Part shown: positions 7,163 to 14,041 of the stretch, piece after piece
Position numbering within the stretch: position 1 is the first letter of the stretch
Layout: every line of letters begins with the position of its first letter
Source of the DNA: a bacterium
GTDB taxonomy: Bacteria; Patescibacteria; Paceibacteria; UBA9973; UBA2103
Direction of reading: 5' to 3'
Length of the DNA: 23,052 nucleotides
NCBI GenBank assembly: GCA_021812925.1
Contig: JAKAMK010000004.1
Coordinates: forward strand, 1-23,052
Notes under the pieces: generated by a model
The model's database searches: none
What the model was told of the DNA's origin: nothing
What the model saw: the letters and a program-made list of their open reading frames with translations, nothing else
Position numbers and translations under genes: made by a program

Positions 7163-9577
7163 GTGACGACCCCGACCACGACCATCGCCGCGGGCTCGCA
7201 CGCGGTACCGATTACGCCGCCCACTGGTCTCACCGGAGCCGAAGTGCGGCAGCTTAAGAGCGAGTTCGGACCGAACGAGATAGCTGCGAAAAAGAAGAGC
7301 CCGCTCGAGAAATTCGCGCGCTGGTTCCTCTCCCCCATCCCGCTCATGCTCTTGGCCGCGGCGGCCCTTTCGTATTTCACGGGTAAACAAGCCGATGCCG
7401 GGCTCATCGCCTTCCTCCTCATTGCGAACTACGGCATTCAGGTATGGCACGAGCACAAAGCAAACCAGGCAGTCGCGAAGCTCGAGGGACACCTCGCGGC
7501 GATAGCGACGGTCATGCGCGATGGCTCCTGGCAGAAGATACCGGCACGCGAGGTAGTGCCGGGCGACCGGCTCGCGCTCCGCGTCGGCTCGCGCATCCCG
7601 GCGGATGCGACGCTCGTCTCTGCGACGAATTTCTCCGCGAACGAGTCGATGCTCACCGGCGAATCGCTGCCGAAGGACAAGGCGGCGGGCGATACGGTCT
7701 ACTCGGCTGCGTTCGTTACGACGGGGGCCGCCGAAGCGGTCGTCACGAAGACCGGCAACCGCACGTACTTCGGCGCGGCCGTGAAAACCTTGGAGCTCGC
7801 GCGCAAACGGAGCGCCCTCGAGGCGGATATCCTCTCCATCTCAAAACTCCTCGCGGCCTTCTCGCTCGTCGCCATCGTCATCCTCACCGCCGTCCTCTTC
7901 CTCGACGGCGGGACGCTCACCGACCTTGCCTCGCTCGACATCTCGCTCCTCATCGCCGGCATCCCCGTCGCGCTTCCCACCGTGATGTCGCTCATCATTT
8001 CTGCCGGCGTACTCGAGCTCGCGAAGGGCGGCGCGGTCGTCCGCCGGCTGTCCGCGCTCGAGGACCTCGCAAACGTGAACCTCCTCCTTTCGGACAAGAC
8101 CGGCACGCTCACCGAGAATAAGATTCGCGTCGCCTCCCTCGTGACGTTCGGCTCGTGGCAGGAGAACGACGCGCTTGCGCTCGCGGCGAGCGCCACCGAC
8201 GCGGCCGAGACGAACCCGCTCGAAGGCGCCGTGCGCGATGCGGCTGCAGCCAGGAAGCTTCAGATGTTCGCGCAACAGTCACTCACCCCAGGCGACTCGG
8301 AACGCAAGCGCAGCACCGCGCTCATTGCGCACGGCGCCGACACCTGGACGCTCTCATTCGGCGCGCCCGCGACCGTTGCGGCGCTCTGCCGCTTCACGAA
8401 TGACGCTACGGCGATATTTACGAAGGCGGTCGAGGACGCTGCCGAGCGCGGCGATCGTTCGCTCCTCCTCGCCGTGAACCGTTCGAGCAAGGACGAGCGC
8501 GGCATGGAGCCGGTCGCCATCCTTTTCCTTGCCGATACGCTGCGCGCCGACGCGCCCGGGACGGTCGACGCGATGCGGGCGCAGGGCATCCGCGTCGAGA
8601 TGCTCACGGGCGACGGCATCGCCATCGCGCGTGAAGTCGCGAAAGAGCTGCACCTTGCGGGCGATATCTACCCTCGCACCGTGTTCGACGACGCACCGAA
8701 GCTCGCTCAGGTGCTGCCTGCCGCGGGCGGCTTCGCAGAGGTGCTCCCGAAGGACAAATACAGTGCGGTCGAAACCGCAAAGCATAGTTTCCGCGTCGCG
8801 GTCACGGGTGACGGCGCGAACGATATCCCGTCCGTCTCGGACGCGGACGTCGGCGTCGCGGTCGCGAACTCAGTGGATGCCCTGCGGGAGACCGCGGACA
8901 TCGTTCTCCTCGCGAACGGGCTCGCGGTCATTGCGACAGCTATCCGCGAGGCGCGCATGGTCTTCATGCGCCTCTATCACTACTCGCTGTATCGCATCAG
9001 TGAGTCGACGCGCCTCATCGTCACCATTGCAGTCATCGGCGTCATCATGGGCAACTACCCGCTCACCCCGATACAGGTGCTGCTCCTCGCGTTCCTCAAC
9101 GACGTGCCCATCGTCACGATCGCGTTCGATCGCGTGAAGATTCCGCGCGCGCCCGCAAACGTCAATTCGAAGCAGCGCGCGGCCACGAGCCTCTCGTTCG
9201 GCCTCGCAGGCATCTTGAACTCGCTCTTCATGCTCTACGTCGCCGTCGCCTTCCTGCATCTGCCCTGGCCCTGGATACAGACGCTTTTCTTCCTGAAGCT
9301 CGTTATCTCCGGACACATGCTCGTTTACGTCGCGCACACGGAGGACACGTGGTTCCGCTGGTTCCCGTCCTGGCAGATCATTTCCGCGGTGACCGCGACG
9401 CAGCTCCTCGCCACGGTCGCAGCCTTGGTCGGTTTCTTCACGACGCCGATACCGCTCTGGCTCGTGCTCTTCGTCTGGGTCTGGTCGTTCTTCTGGATGC
9501 AGATCACCTCGTTCTTCAAGATGCTCGCCGCACTGCCGTTTCAGGACACGCAGCGTGCTCTCCTCGGCTCGGCATAG
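7163..9577 (+). CDS. P-type ATPase, probable plasma-membrane proton pump (P3A type)
   Basis: This 804-residue protein shows the full P-type ATPase order: cytoplasmic N-terminus with LTGAEVRQLKSEFGPNEI, TGES actuator motif (165-168), PVALPTVMS in the ion-binding helix, DKTGTLT phosphorylation site with Asp311, MLTGDG, and GDGANDIPSVSDADVGVAV hinge motif (from 549). About ten membrane helices are expected. No heavy-metal-binding N-terminal domain or CPC motif is present, and the length and PVALPT helix fit the P3A H+-ATPases of archaea and some bacteria rather than Ca2+ or Cu+ pumps. The hinge reads GANDIP rather than the usual GVNDAP. It uses a GTG start 6 bases after the small membrane gene and ends at a bidirectional terminator. 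Ion specificity is inferred. Confidence 0.85.
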   Translation: MTTPTTTIAAGSHAVPITPPTGLTGAEVRQLKSEFGPNEIAAKKKSPLEKFARWFLSPIPLMLLAAAALSYFTGKQADAGLIAFLLIANYGIQVWHEHKANQAVAKLEGHLAAIATVMRDGSWQKIPAREVVPGDRLALRVGSRIPADATLVSATNFSANESMLTGESLPKDKAAGDTVYSAAFVTTGAAEAVVTKTGNRTYFGAAVKTLELARKRSALEADILSISKLLAAFSLVAIVILTAVLFLDGGTLTDLASLDISLLIAGIPVALPTVMSLIISAGVLELAKGGAVVRRLSALEDLANVNLLLSDKTGTLTENKIRVASLVTFGSWQENDALALAASATDAAETNPLEGAVRDAAAARKLQMFAQQSLTPGDSERKRSTALIAHGADTWTLSFGAPATVAALCRFTNDATAIFTKAVEDAAERGDRSLLLAVNRSSKDERGMEPVAILFLADTLRADAPGTVDAMRAQGIRVEMLTGDGIAIAREVAKELHLAGDIYPRTVFDDAPKLAQVLPAAGGFAEVLPKDKYSAVETAKHSFRVAVTGDGANDIPSVSDADVGVAVANSVDALRETADIVLLANGLAVIATAIREARMVFMRLYHYSLYRISESTRLIVTIAVIGVIMGNYPLTPIQVLLLAFLNDVPIVTIAFDRVKIPRAPANVNSKQRAATSLSFGLAGILNSLFMLYVAVAFLHLPWPWIQTLFFLKLVISGHMLVYVAHTEDTWFRWFPSWQIISAVTATQLLATVAALVGFFTTPIPLWLVLFVWVWSFFWMQITSFFKMLAALPFQDTQRALLGSA

Positions 9578-9582
9578 ACGCA

Positions 9583-9620
9583 ATAAAACCCGCCTCCGGG
9601 TCTCGTATGACGGGTTTTAT
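9583..9620. terminator. Bidirectional terminator with shared 18-nt loop
   Basis: ATAAAACCCG (9583-9592) pairs perfectly with CGGGTTTTAT (9611-9620). The loop is CCTCCGGGTCTCGTATGA. T-runs are available on both strands, so it serves the proton ATPase gene (+) and the small membrane gene (-). The loop contains CGGGT, which offers an alternative small hairpin with the ACCCG of the left arm. The same 18-nt loop recurs at 9939-9956. Confidence 0.85.
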
Positions 9621-9635
9621 GGACATCAGTCCATG

Positions 9636-9854
9636 TTAGAAGTGGATTTGAAAAAGCGATTCGACGTAGGCCGACACGTAGCTCGCGGCAGAATATGCCA
9701 GGTAGAGCACGAGCCAAATCAGCGTGATGTAGGCCTGGATACGATACCAACTGGCAAGCGAACCCAGGAGCCCCATCACGCCCGATTCCGGCATTGCGGT
9801 CTGCCCGGACATTCTTGCGGGCTGCGTGCGACGCGACGAGTGCTTCCTCTTCAT
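9636..9854 (-). CDS. Small single-span membrane protein, function unknown
   Basis: This 72-residue protein has a Lys/Arg/Ser-rich N-terminus, a short Gly/Met stretch, and one hydrophobic segment (about residues 41-60, IQAYITLIWLVLYLAYSAAS) before an aromatic tail. No family is recognised. The start is well supported: GGAGG (9860-9864) lies five bases before ATG, behind a consensus promoter (TTGACA, 16 bases, TATTAT at 9884-9911). It ends at the terminator at 9583-9620, making a complete one-gene unit. The neighbouring unit at 9932-10167 has the same design. Confidence 0.75.
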   Translation of the reverse strand: MKRKHSSRRTQPARMSGQTAMPESGVMGLLGSLASWYRIQAYITLIWLVLYLAYSAASYVSAYVESLFQIHF

Positions 9855-9883
9855 TCAATCCTCCAAGGATCAATTTCAGGTAT

Positions 9884-9911
9884 ATAATACACGTTTTACT
9901 TATTTTGTCAA
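9884..9911 (-). promoter_or_regulatory. Strong sigma70-type promoter of the 9636-9854 gene
   Basis: On the (-) strand a perfect TTGACA (9906-9911) lies 16 bases before TATTAT (9884-9889), in an AT-rich patch that stands out from the GC-rich surroundings. The predicted leader is about 25 bases and carries the GGAGG ribosome binding site. Confidence 0.8.
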
Positions 9912-9923
9912 GTCATGCGACGT

Positions 9924-9963
9924 AAAAAATAAGACCCGCCTCCGGGTCTCGTATGACGGGTCT
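9924..9963 (-). terminator. Terminator of the 38-residue gene, with the shared loop
   Basis: AGACCCG (9932-9938) pairs with CGGGTCT (9957-9963) around the same 18-base loop as at 9593-9610. On the (-) strand the stem is followed by TATTTTTTA. Compared with the first copy the outer stem has changed on both sides (AAACCCG/CGGGTTT to AGACCCG/CGGGTCT), so pairing is kept by a compensatory change. Confidence 0.8.
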
Positions 9964-9988
9964 CTGTCCTTATGTCATTTGCAGGGTT

Positions 9989-10105
9989 TCAACCGCAGAG
10001 TGCCATGCCGATAACGAGCGGGGCTAGACAGCAGGCTATGACAATTAGTCCATACCTCACATCCGGCGCCCCTTCGTTAAAGAGCCATGTCACAAAATTG
10101 CGCAT
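9989..10105 (-). CDS. 38-residue membrane protein, weakly Flp-pilin-like
   Basis: This gene is shorter than usual ORF cut-offs. It encodes 38 residues starting MRNFVTWLFNEG, then APDVRYGLIVIACC and a hydrophobic end LAPLVIGMALCG. GGAGG (10112-10116) lies six bases before ATG, and a TTGACA/TACACT promoter precedes it, so expression is well supported. The EGAxxxxYGLI arrangement recalls Flp/Fap pilins (NEGATAIEYGLI-type), where cleavage follows the Gly and Glu is at +5, but here Arg stands at the Glu position. The resemblance may be chance. It forms a one-gene unit with its own terminator. Confidence 0.65.
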   Translation of the reverse strand: MRNFVTWLFNEGAPDVRYGLIVIACCLAPLVIGMALCG

Positions 10106-10139
10106 AGTTTTCCTCCAAAAAAGATCAAAAGACACTAAT

Positions 10140-10167
10140 AGTGTACACGTTTATACTCGTTTGTCAA
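10140..10167 (-). promoter_or_regulatory. Strong promoter overlapping the helicase stop codon
   Basis: TTGACA (10162-10167) lies 16 bases before TACACT (10140-10145) on the (-) strand. The -35 overlaps the TGA stop of the upstream helicase gene, so the small gene has its own start signal although it is co-oriented with the helicase. The leader is about 30 bases with GGAGG near its end. Confidence 0.75.
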
Positions 10168-11867
10168 CTCTGTGAAAGCCGTACGAGGCGGATGACCTCG
10201 AACGAGTGCCGCGCGCGGAGCGCATGGAAAACGGGCGCGAGCTTGTCGCTCTTCTCTTCGTTGAGCGCTTCGCGTATCTCATCAACGTCGCCCTGTTTCG
10301 GCAGGAGGTGCGAGAAATCTGAAGACGCGAGCATGCCGAGCTCTTTGAGTTCCTCGAGGTGGTGCACGACGGTCGAGACCGCGAGCCCGCGGTCCTTCGC
10401 CGCGTCCCGGAGCGTCTTCGCATCGCGCACAGCCGAGAGCGTCTCTGCGAGCCGACCCGGCATACCCCCCGCGGCGGCTCTGCCGCCGCGGGGGGCCGCA
10501 TTCCTCTTCCTGACACCTGACCCCTGATCACTGACACCCGCTTCCGGCCACGCTCCCCCTAACGCTTTCACGAACTGCTTCTGCATATCCTCGAGTTCGG
10601 TCGCGTGCATCGCAGCGAAAGTCTCACTTGCCGCCTCTGCCGCTTCGCGGAACGCGCGGTCCTGTTCGAGTATCTGCGGGTGCACCTCGAGCGCGCGCTG
10701 GTTCACCCCGAGGAGGTGTACACCCTCGAGCCGCCGCACGCGCGAGAGCGCCACGTACCCCTGCCCGTACTCGAAGGCGCGCGAGAGGTCGATGACCGCC
10801 TCATCCATGCTCATGCCCTGACTCTTGTGCACGGTCATCGCATAGGCGAGCCGCAGCGGCACCTGCGCGATAGAGGCCCGCACCTTCCCCTGCTCTTCCA
10901 CCTGCCACTCCATCGGCTCGGCGACGACCGTCTTGCCCCGCCGCGTCTCGACGACCGGCAGCCCGCTCCCCTGCTCGAACGAGACCACCGTGCCCAGGGT
11001 CCCGTTTACGAACTTTCCCTGCGGCGAGTTCTTCGTGAACATGACGCGCGCGCCCTCCTTGAGTTCGAGCACCTCCGGCGAGAGGCAGCCGCGTTTCAAT
11101 CCCTCGACAAGCGAATCACGCCCCGAGGTCGTCATGAGAAATTTCTTCGGCGAACCGGAGAGCGCCTCAAGCGCCGCAGCGTTCAGACGGTCGACGTCCG
11201 CGTTGTGCGAGTAGAGCTTCGGTGCGTCCGCGGGGAGCCCCGAGAGGTCCACGCGCCGCGTCATGAGCGATTCGTAGTGCGCCTCTTCCACTTCGCCCGT
11301 GCGGATAGCCGAGAGGATGCCGAGGAATCGGTCATCATCCTGGCGATGCTGCTCGGTGAGATAGCACGTGATCGGATTGAGCGCGTGCCACCCCGCAGAT
11401 TCGAACGCAAACGCAGCATCGCGTCCGCGCGAGACCGGCGGCAGCTGGAAGAAGTCGCCCACGAGAATGACGGTCAGCCCGCCAAACGGTCGGTCGTCGC
11501 GCCGCACCTCGCGGCAGATGGCATCCGCCGCGTCAAAGGTGGATGCCGAGAGCATGGAAATCTCCTCGATGATGAGCACCTTCGCCTTCCCCACGCGGCG
11601 CGCGACCGCCTCCTTCCCCGCGATGCGGTCGATGTCCGCGGGAGTAAGCGAATCGCTCACCCCGATGCCGCTCCACGAGTGCAGCGTCATGCCGGAAACG
11701 TGCGTCGCCGCGATGCCGGTCGCCGCGGTCACCGACGGCTCGATACCGGACGCGCGCAGCCAGTCGACGAACGCGTTCACCGTGTGCGTCTTGCCGCTCC
11801 CCGGTTCGCCCGTGAGGAATACGTTCGCACCGGTCTTCAAGATGGACAGCGCCTCGCCCTGGGTCAT
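10164..11867 (-). CDS. PIF1-like superfamily 1 DNA helicase with C-terminal HTH domain
   Basis: This 567-residue protein carries Walker A GEPGSGKT (20-27), TAATGIAATHVSGMTLHSW (motif Ia), Walker B VLIIEEISML (97-106), VGDFFQLPPV (motif III), LTEQHRQ, and the C-terminal AYAMTVHKSQGMSMD and YVALSRVRRLEGVHLL motifs of PIF1/RecD-type 5'-3' helicases. After a linker (about 440-475), residues 478-560 (LRDAAKDRGLAVSTVVHHLEELKEL) look like a helix-turn-helix of the kind found at the C-terminus of some RecQ and PIF1 proteins. PIF1 helicases unwind G-quadruplexes and stalled forks. The linker is encoded by a palindromic GC-rich element and a 7-nt tandem repeat. The start has a TACAAT box 8 bases upstream and no Shine-Dalgarno site. 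Confidence 0.9.
   Translation of the reverse strand: MTQGEALSILKTGANVFLTGEPGSGKTHTVNAFVDWLRASGIEPSVTAATGIAATHVSGMTLHSWSGIGVSDSLTPADIDRIAGKEAVARRVGKAKVLIIEEISMLSASTFDAADAICREVRRDDRPFGGLTVILVGDFFQLPPVSRGRDAAFAFESAGWHALNPITCYLTEQHRQDDDRFLGILSAIRTGEVEEAHYESLMTRRVDLSGLPADAPKLYSHNADVDRLNAAALEALSGSPKKFLMTTSGRDSLVEGLKRGCLSPEVLELKEGARVMFTKNSPQGKFVNGTLGTVVSFEQGSGLPVVETRRGKTVVAEPMEWQVEEQGKVRASIAQVPLRLAYAMTVHKSQGMSMDEAVIDLSRAFEYGQGYVALSRVRRLEGVHLLGVNQRALEVHPQILEQDRAFREAAEAASETFAAMHATELEDMQKQFVKALGGAWPEAGVSDQGSGVRKRNAAPRGGRAAAGGMPGRLAETLSAVRDAKTLRDAAKDRGLAVSTVVHHLEELKELGMLASSDFSHLLPKQGDVDEIREALNEEKSDKLAPVFHALRARHSFEVIRLVRLSQS
10465..10495. repeat. Perfect GC-rich palindrome inside the helicase coding sequence
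   Basis: CCCCCCGCGGCGG (10465-10477) pairs with CCGCCGCGGGGGG (10483-10495) around CTCTG. It is translated as part of a Pro/Arg/Gly/Ala-rich linker between the helicase core and HTH domain. It does not interrupt the frame. Confidence 0.9.
10511..10538. repeat. Four 7-nt imperfect tandem repeats inside the helicase gene
   Basis: TGACACC, TGACCCC, TGATCAC and TGACACC follow one another without gaps, 16 bases beyond the palindrome. On the coding strand they read as GGTGTCA-type units and encode part of the linker (VSDQGSGV). Together with the palindrome they look like one inserted element of about 75 bases. Confidence 0.75.
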
Positions 11868-11875
11868 ACCCGACG

Positions 11876-11881
11876 ATTGTA
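11876..11881 (-). promoter_or_regulatory. Leaderless-type -10 box (TACAAT) of the helicase gene
   Basis: TACAAT on the (-) strand lies eight bases before ATG 11867, which leaves a leader of about 0-2 bases. No Shine-Dalgarno site is present. A -35 is not evident. Confidence 0.45.
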
Positions 11882-11971
11882 CCGCACCTGCTCACGCGCC
11901 GTTCACGCGGACTACGCTTTACTCTCTCGAGACGCGCGTAGCGTCTTAGGGCAAGGCAACAAGGAGGTCCC

Positions 11972-12292
11972 ATGCCAAAGACCGAGTTCGCCGGCGTCAT
12001 CCGGTTCCCGCAACTCTTGGAACGCGTGCGGCGCGAGCGCGAGATCATCGCCTGGTTTTCCGAGACTGGCCGCGATATCACGGTCGCGGAGTTCGAGACG
12101 CTTCAGAGAGCGTATGGGAGCGCGCTTGAAATCGAGCACCGAGGGGGCAAACCGCTCCTACGGTACCGCTTCGTACCGCTGTCCTCGGACCACGCGCGCC
12201 GCGAAGCCTACCGCCTCCAAGACCTCATACGAAAGCAGCTCGGCCTCATGCTCATGCTGCAGCCGGAAGAGACACACCCGAACCGGACATAG
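11972..12292 (+). CDS. Small soluble protein of unknown function
   Basis: This 106-residue, charged, mostly helical protein (MPKTEFAGVIRFPQLLERV...) shows no signal peptide, membrane segment or recognised motif. The start is secure: a strong AAGGAGGT Shine-Dalgarno site lies four bases before ATG. A small hairpin (AGACGC-GTA-GCGTCT, about 11931-11945) lies in the leader before the RBS. The gene is divergent from the helicase and ends at a strong intrinsic terminator, so it is probably a single-gene unit. Confidence 0.75.
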   Translation: MPKTEFAGVIRFPQLLERVRREREIIAWFSETGRDITVAEFETLQRAYGSALEIEHRGGKPLLRYRFVPLSSDHARREAYRLQDLIRKQLGLMLMLQPEETHPNRT

Positions 12293-12310
12293 AGCGCTAA
12301 CAGTCTTGTT

Positions 12311-12337
12311 GCGCACCGCGATGCGGTGCGCTTTTTT
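12311..12337 (+). terminator. Intrinsic terminator
   Basis: GCGCACCGC (12311-12319) pairs with GCGGTGCGC (12323-12331) around GAT and is followed by six T. It ends the 11972-12292 gene. The (-) strand lacks a T-run, so it is not a good terminator for the converging gene at 12345. Confidence 0.9.
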
Positions 12338-12344
12338 GCGATAG

Positions 12345-12977
12345 CTACGGACCGACGACGAACGTGACCTTATCGAGAAGGACGTACTGCGGACACAGCT
12401 GTCCCGTCGCGCAGATGGCGCGACCCATAGCGGAGAGCGTCGTCGTGCCCGCCTCGGCCGCCTCATAGACGCCCTGGAAACCGTCGGCGGTTGTCGAGTT
12501 CGCGACGCGCGTGATGCCGCCCGGCGGCGCAAACGAAAGTGTCCACGTCTGGCTCGAGCCGAAGCGTATCGCGAACCGCTCATGGAGCGCGAGGTGGATG
12601 GTCGAGCCGTTACTCTGTGCATCCACGACCTTCATGTCGCCGACCCACGCGGGCAGCATGGGCGAACCCGAGGTCGAGGAGGTCGCTGTCGAGGTCGCGG
12701 CATCCGCGACGCAGGTGCCGCCCACGTCGGGCCGCCCCGGGGTGAGCACGCAGTGGTACCCCGTCGCGCAGGTGGGCGCATTCCGGATGAACCCTCCGCA
12801 GTGCGCGCCCGCGCGCCCGCCAGTCGATGCAGGCGGCGTGGACGACGCGGCTGGCACTACGAGCTGCGCCGCTTCCCACGCCGTGCCGAGCCAGAACGCG
12901 AGCACGAACGTGCCCACGAAGAGCACGACCGCCGCCAGTTTCGAATACCAGGTAACCCTATTCCATTCGATAGTCAT
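12345..12977 (-). CDS. Membrane-anchored protein with Cys-rich motif and chagasin-like domain
   Basis: The 210-residue product has an N-terminal membrane anchor (about residues 12-32), a Pro/Thr/Ser-rich spacer, and a short Cys-rich segment (CGGFIRNAPTC, YHCV, GGTC) like small disulfide-bonded domains. It ends in a beta-rich domain (about 120-210) reading NGSTIHLALHERFAIRFGSSQTWTLSF, then EAAEAGTTTLSA and YVLLDKVTFVV. The last part has the length and strand pattern of chagasin-type (I42) cysteine protease inhibitors or related immunoglobulin-like folds, but the diagnostic NPTTG loop is missing, so this is only a suggestion. ATG 12977 is preferred over 12995 because TGCTACTAT, an extended -10 box, ends 8 bases upstream, which implies a leaderless mRNA. 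Confidence 0.65.
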   Translation of the reverse strand: MTIEWNRVTWYSKLAAVVLFVGTFVLAFWLGTAWEAAQLVVPAASSTPPASTGGRAGAHCGGFIRNAPTCATGYHCVLTPGRPDVGGTCVADAATSTATSSTSGSPMLPAWVGDMKVVDAQSNGSTIHLALHERFAIRFGSSQTWTLSFAPPGGITRVANSTTADGFQGVYEAAEAGTTTLSAMGRAICATGQLCPQYVLLDKVTFVVGP

Positions 12978-12985
12978 ACGTAACG

Positions 12986-12994
12986 ATAGTAGCA
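12986..12994 (-). promoter_or_regulatory. Extended -10 box (TGCTACTAT), leaderless type
   Basis: On the (-) strand TGCTACTAT ends 8 bases before ATG 12977, which places the transcription start at or just before the start codon. Confidence 0.5.
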
Positions 12995-13024
12995 CGGCTC
13001 AGGCGTGACCATAGCGCGAGAATC

Positions 13025-13068
13025 ATGAACGCAGCATGAAGCCGAGATGAAGAAAATATGAAGCAAAC
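13025..13068 (+). repeat. Four 11-bp direct repeats with ATGAA core, candidate operator
   Basis: ATGAA begins at 13025, 13036, 13047 and 13058, exactly 11 bases apart; three of the four read ATGAAG. The array ends 15 bases before the -35 of the promoter at 13084-13112. Tandem half-sites at 11-bp spacing are the normal target of OmpR/PhoB-family response regulators, so this is a good candidate binding array. It is non-coding on both strands. Confidence 0.7.
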
Positions 13069-13083
13069 AGGCCGTAAAATCGA

Positions 13084-13112
13084 TTGACGTGCGTGGTCCG
13101 TTCACCTACACT
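13084..13112 (+). promoter_or_regulatory. Sigma70-type promoter of the secreted-protein gene
   Basis: TTGACG (13084-13089), a 17-base spacer and TACACT (13107-13112) match the consensus spacing. The predicted start is near 13119, so the ATG at 13147 is the true start and a TTG at 13084 that opens the same frame is not. Confidence 0.75.
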
Positions 13113-13146
13113 TCAGGCAGCTCGCGCTAACGAACTCTTCATCGAA

Positions 13147-14016
13147 ATGCATACGCTTCTCTCTGCTCTCGGGCGCGCGCCTACTCGTACGCGCGCCTTC
13201 CTCGTGTCGCTCGCGATTCTCGCTGGCGTCCTCGCGCCCGCGCTCGCCTTCGCAAGTACCGCGGCGTCCGTGACGTCCCCATTCCTGTACACCTTTAACG
13301 CCTCCGGCACGCTTCCCGAATCGAGCCCCATGACGGAGAGCTGGAGCCCCTACTGGTGGGTGAACTCGGGCGCGTATCTCGTCATGCAGGACGGCCTCGG
13401 GAAAACCGTGCAAGGCGCACTGCCCACCCTCGACCCCTGGCGCGTGCTCTATGCGACCACCAACCCGCTCGATACCGGGGATGGATACTATCCACAGAAC
13501 ATCTTCCGCCTCGTCACGCGAAGCTCCTGGACGAACGACACGGAACAGATGCAGTTCAAAATCCAGCACACGAACCTTACGAATACGCCGAACCGCGGCG
13601 GCTATAGCGGTGTCCTGTTCTTCAGCCGCTACCAGGACGGCGGCAATCTCTACTACGCCGGCATCCGCCAGGACGGTACCGCAGTCATAAAGAAAAAGAT
13701 CGGCGGCGTGTACTACACGATGGACCAGGAAGTGGTGTGGCCGGGCACCTACGACAAGTGGACGAACCCGACCCTAATCCCGCAGAAGCAATGGATGGAT
13801 CTGAAGCTCGTCACTGAGAACGCGCCGGACGGCTCCGTCCTACTCACGCTCTACCTCGACCAGACCAACACCGGGAACTATGTCGAGGTCGCGCACGCGA
13901 CCGACGTAAACGGCAAGTACGGCGGTACGCCGGTCATAGGAAACGCCGGGTACGCGGGCATCCGCACCGACTACGAGGATGTCTTCTTCAACGATTTCGA
14001 GGTGACCGCGCTCTAA
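13147..14016 (+). CDS. Secreted ConA-like/LamG-fold protein
   Basis: The 289-residue product starts with a clear signal peptide: basic RAPTRTR, hydrophobic residues 17-34 and a cleavage-like site at AFA-ST near residue 36. The mature part is a beta-sandwich-like sequence rich in Trp, Tyr, Asp and Gly, ending with GYAGIRTDYEDVFFNDFEVTAL. That ending is typical of concanavalin-A-like/LamG-type carbohydrate-binding or lyase/hydrolase domains. No catalytic residues can be named, so sugar binding is inference. The upstream repeat array and promoter suggest regulation by a two-component response regulator. The gene is followed by structured RNA and a strong terminator, not by another gene. Confidence 0.7.
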   Translation: MHTLLSALGRAPTRTRAFLVSLAILAGVLAPALAFASTAASVTSPFLYTFNASGTLPESSPMTESWSPYWWVNSGAYLVMQDGLGKTVQGALPTLDPWRVLYATTNPLDTGDGYYPQNIFRLVTRSSWTNDTEQMQFKIQHTNLTNTPNRGGYSGVLFFSRYQDGGNLYYAGIRQDGTAVIKKKIGGVYYTMDQEVVWPGTYDKWTNPTLIPQKQWMDLKLVTENAPDGSVLLTLYLDQTNTGNYVEVAHATDVNGKYGGTPVIGNAGYAGIRTDYEDVFFNDFEVTAL

Positions 14017-14041
14017 CACACTGCACTCCCGTCCTGGAAAG

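Noticed and set aside
10511..10538. CRISPR or VNTR locus at the 7-nt repeats
   Set aside because: Units are 7 bases long with no spacers and lie inside a coding gene; no cas genes are in the window.
13084..13146. TTG start extending the secreted protein by 21 residues
   Set aside because: The TTG is part of the -35 hexamer of a good promoter, and the signal peptide begins at ATG 13147.
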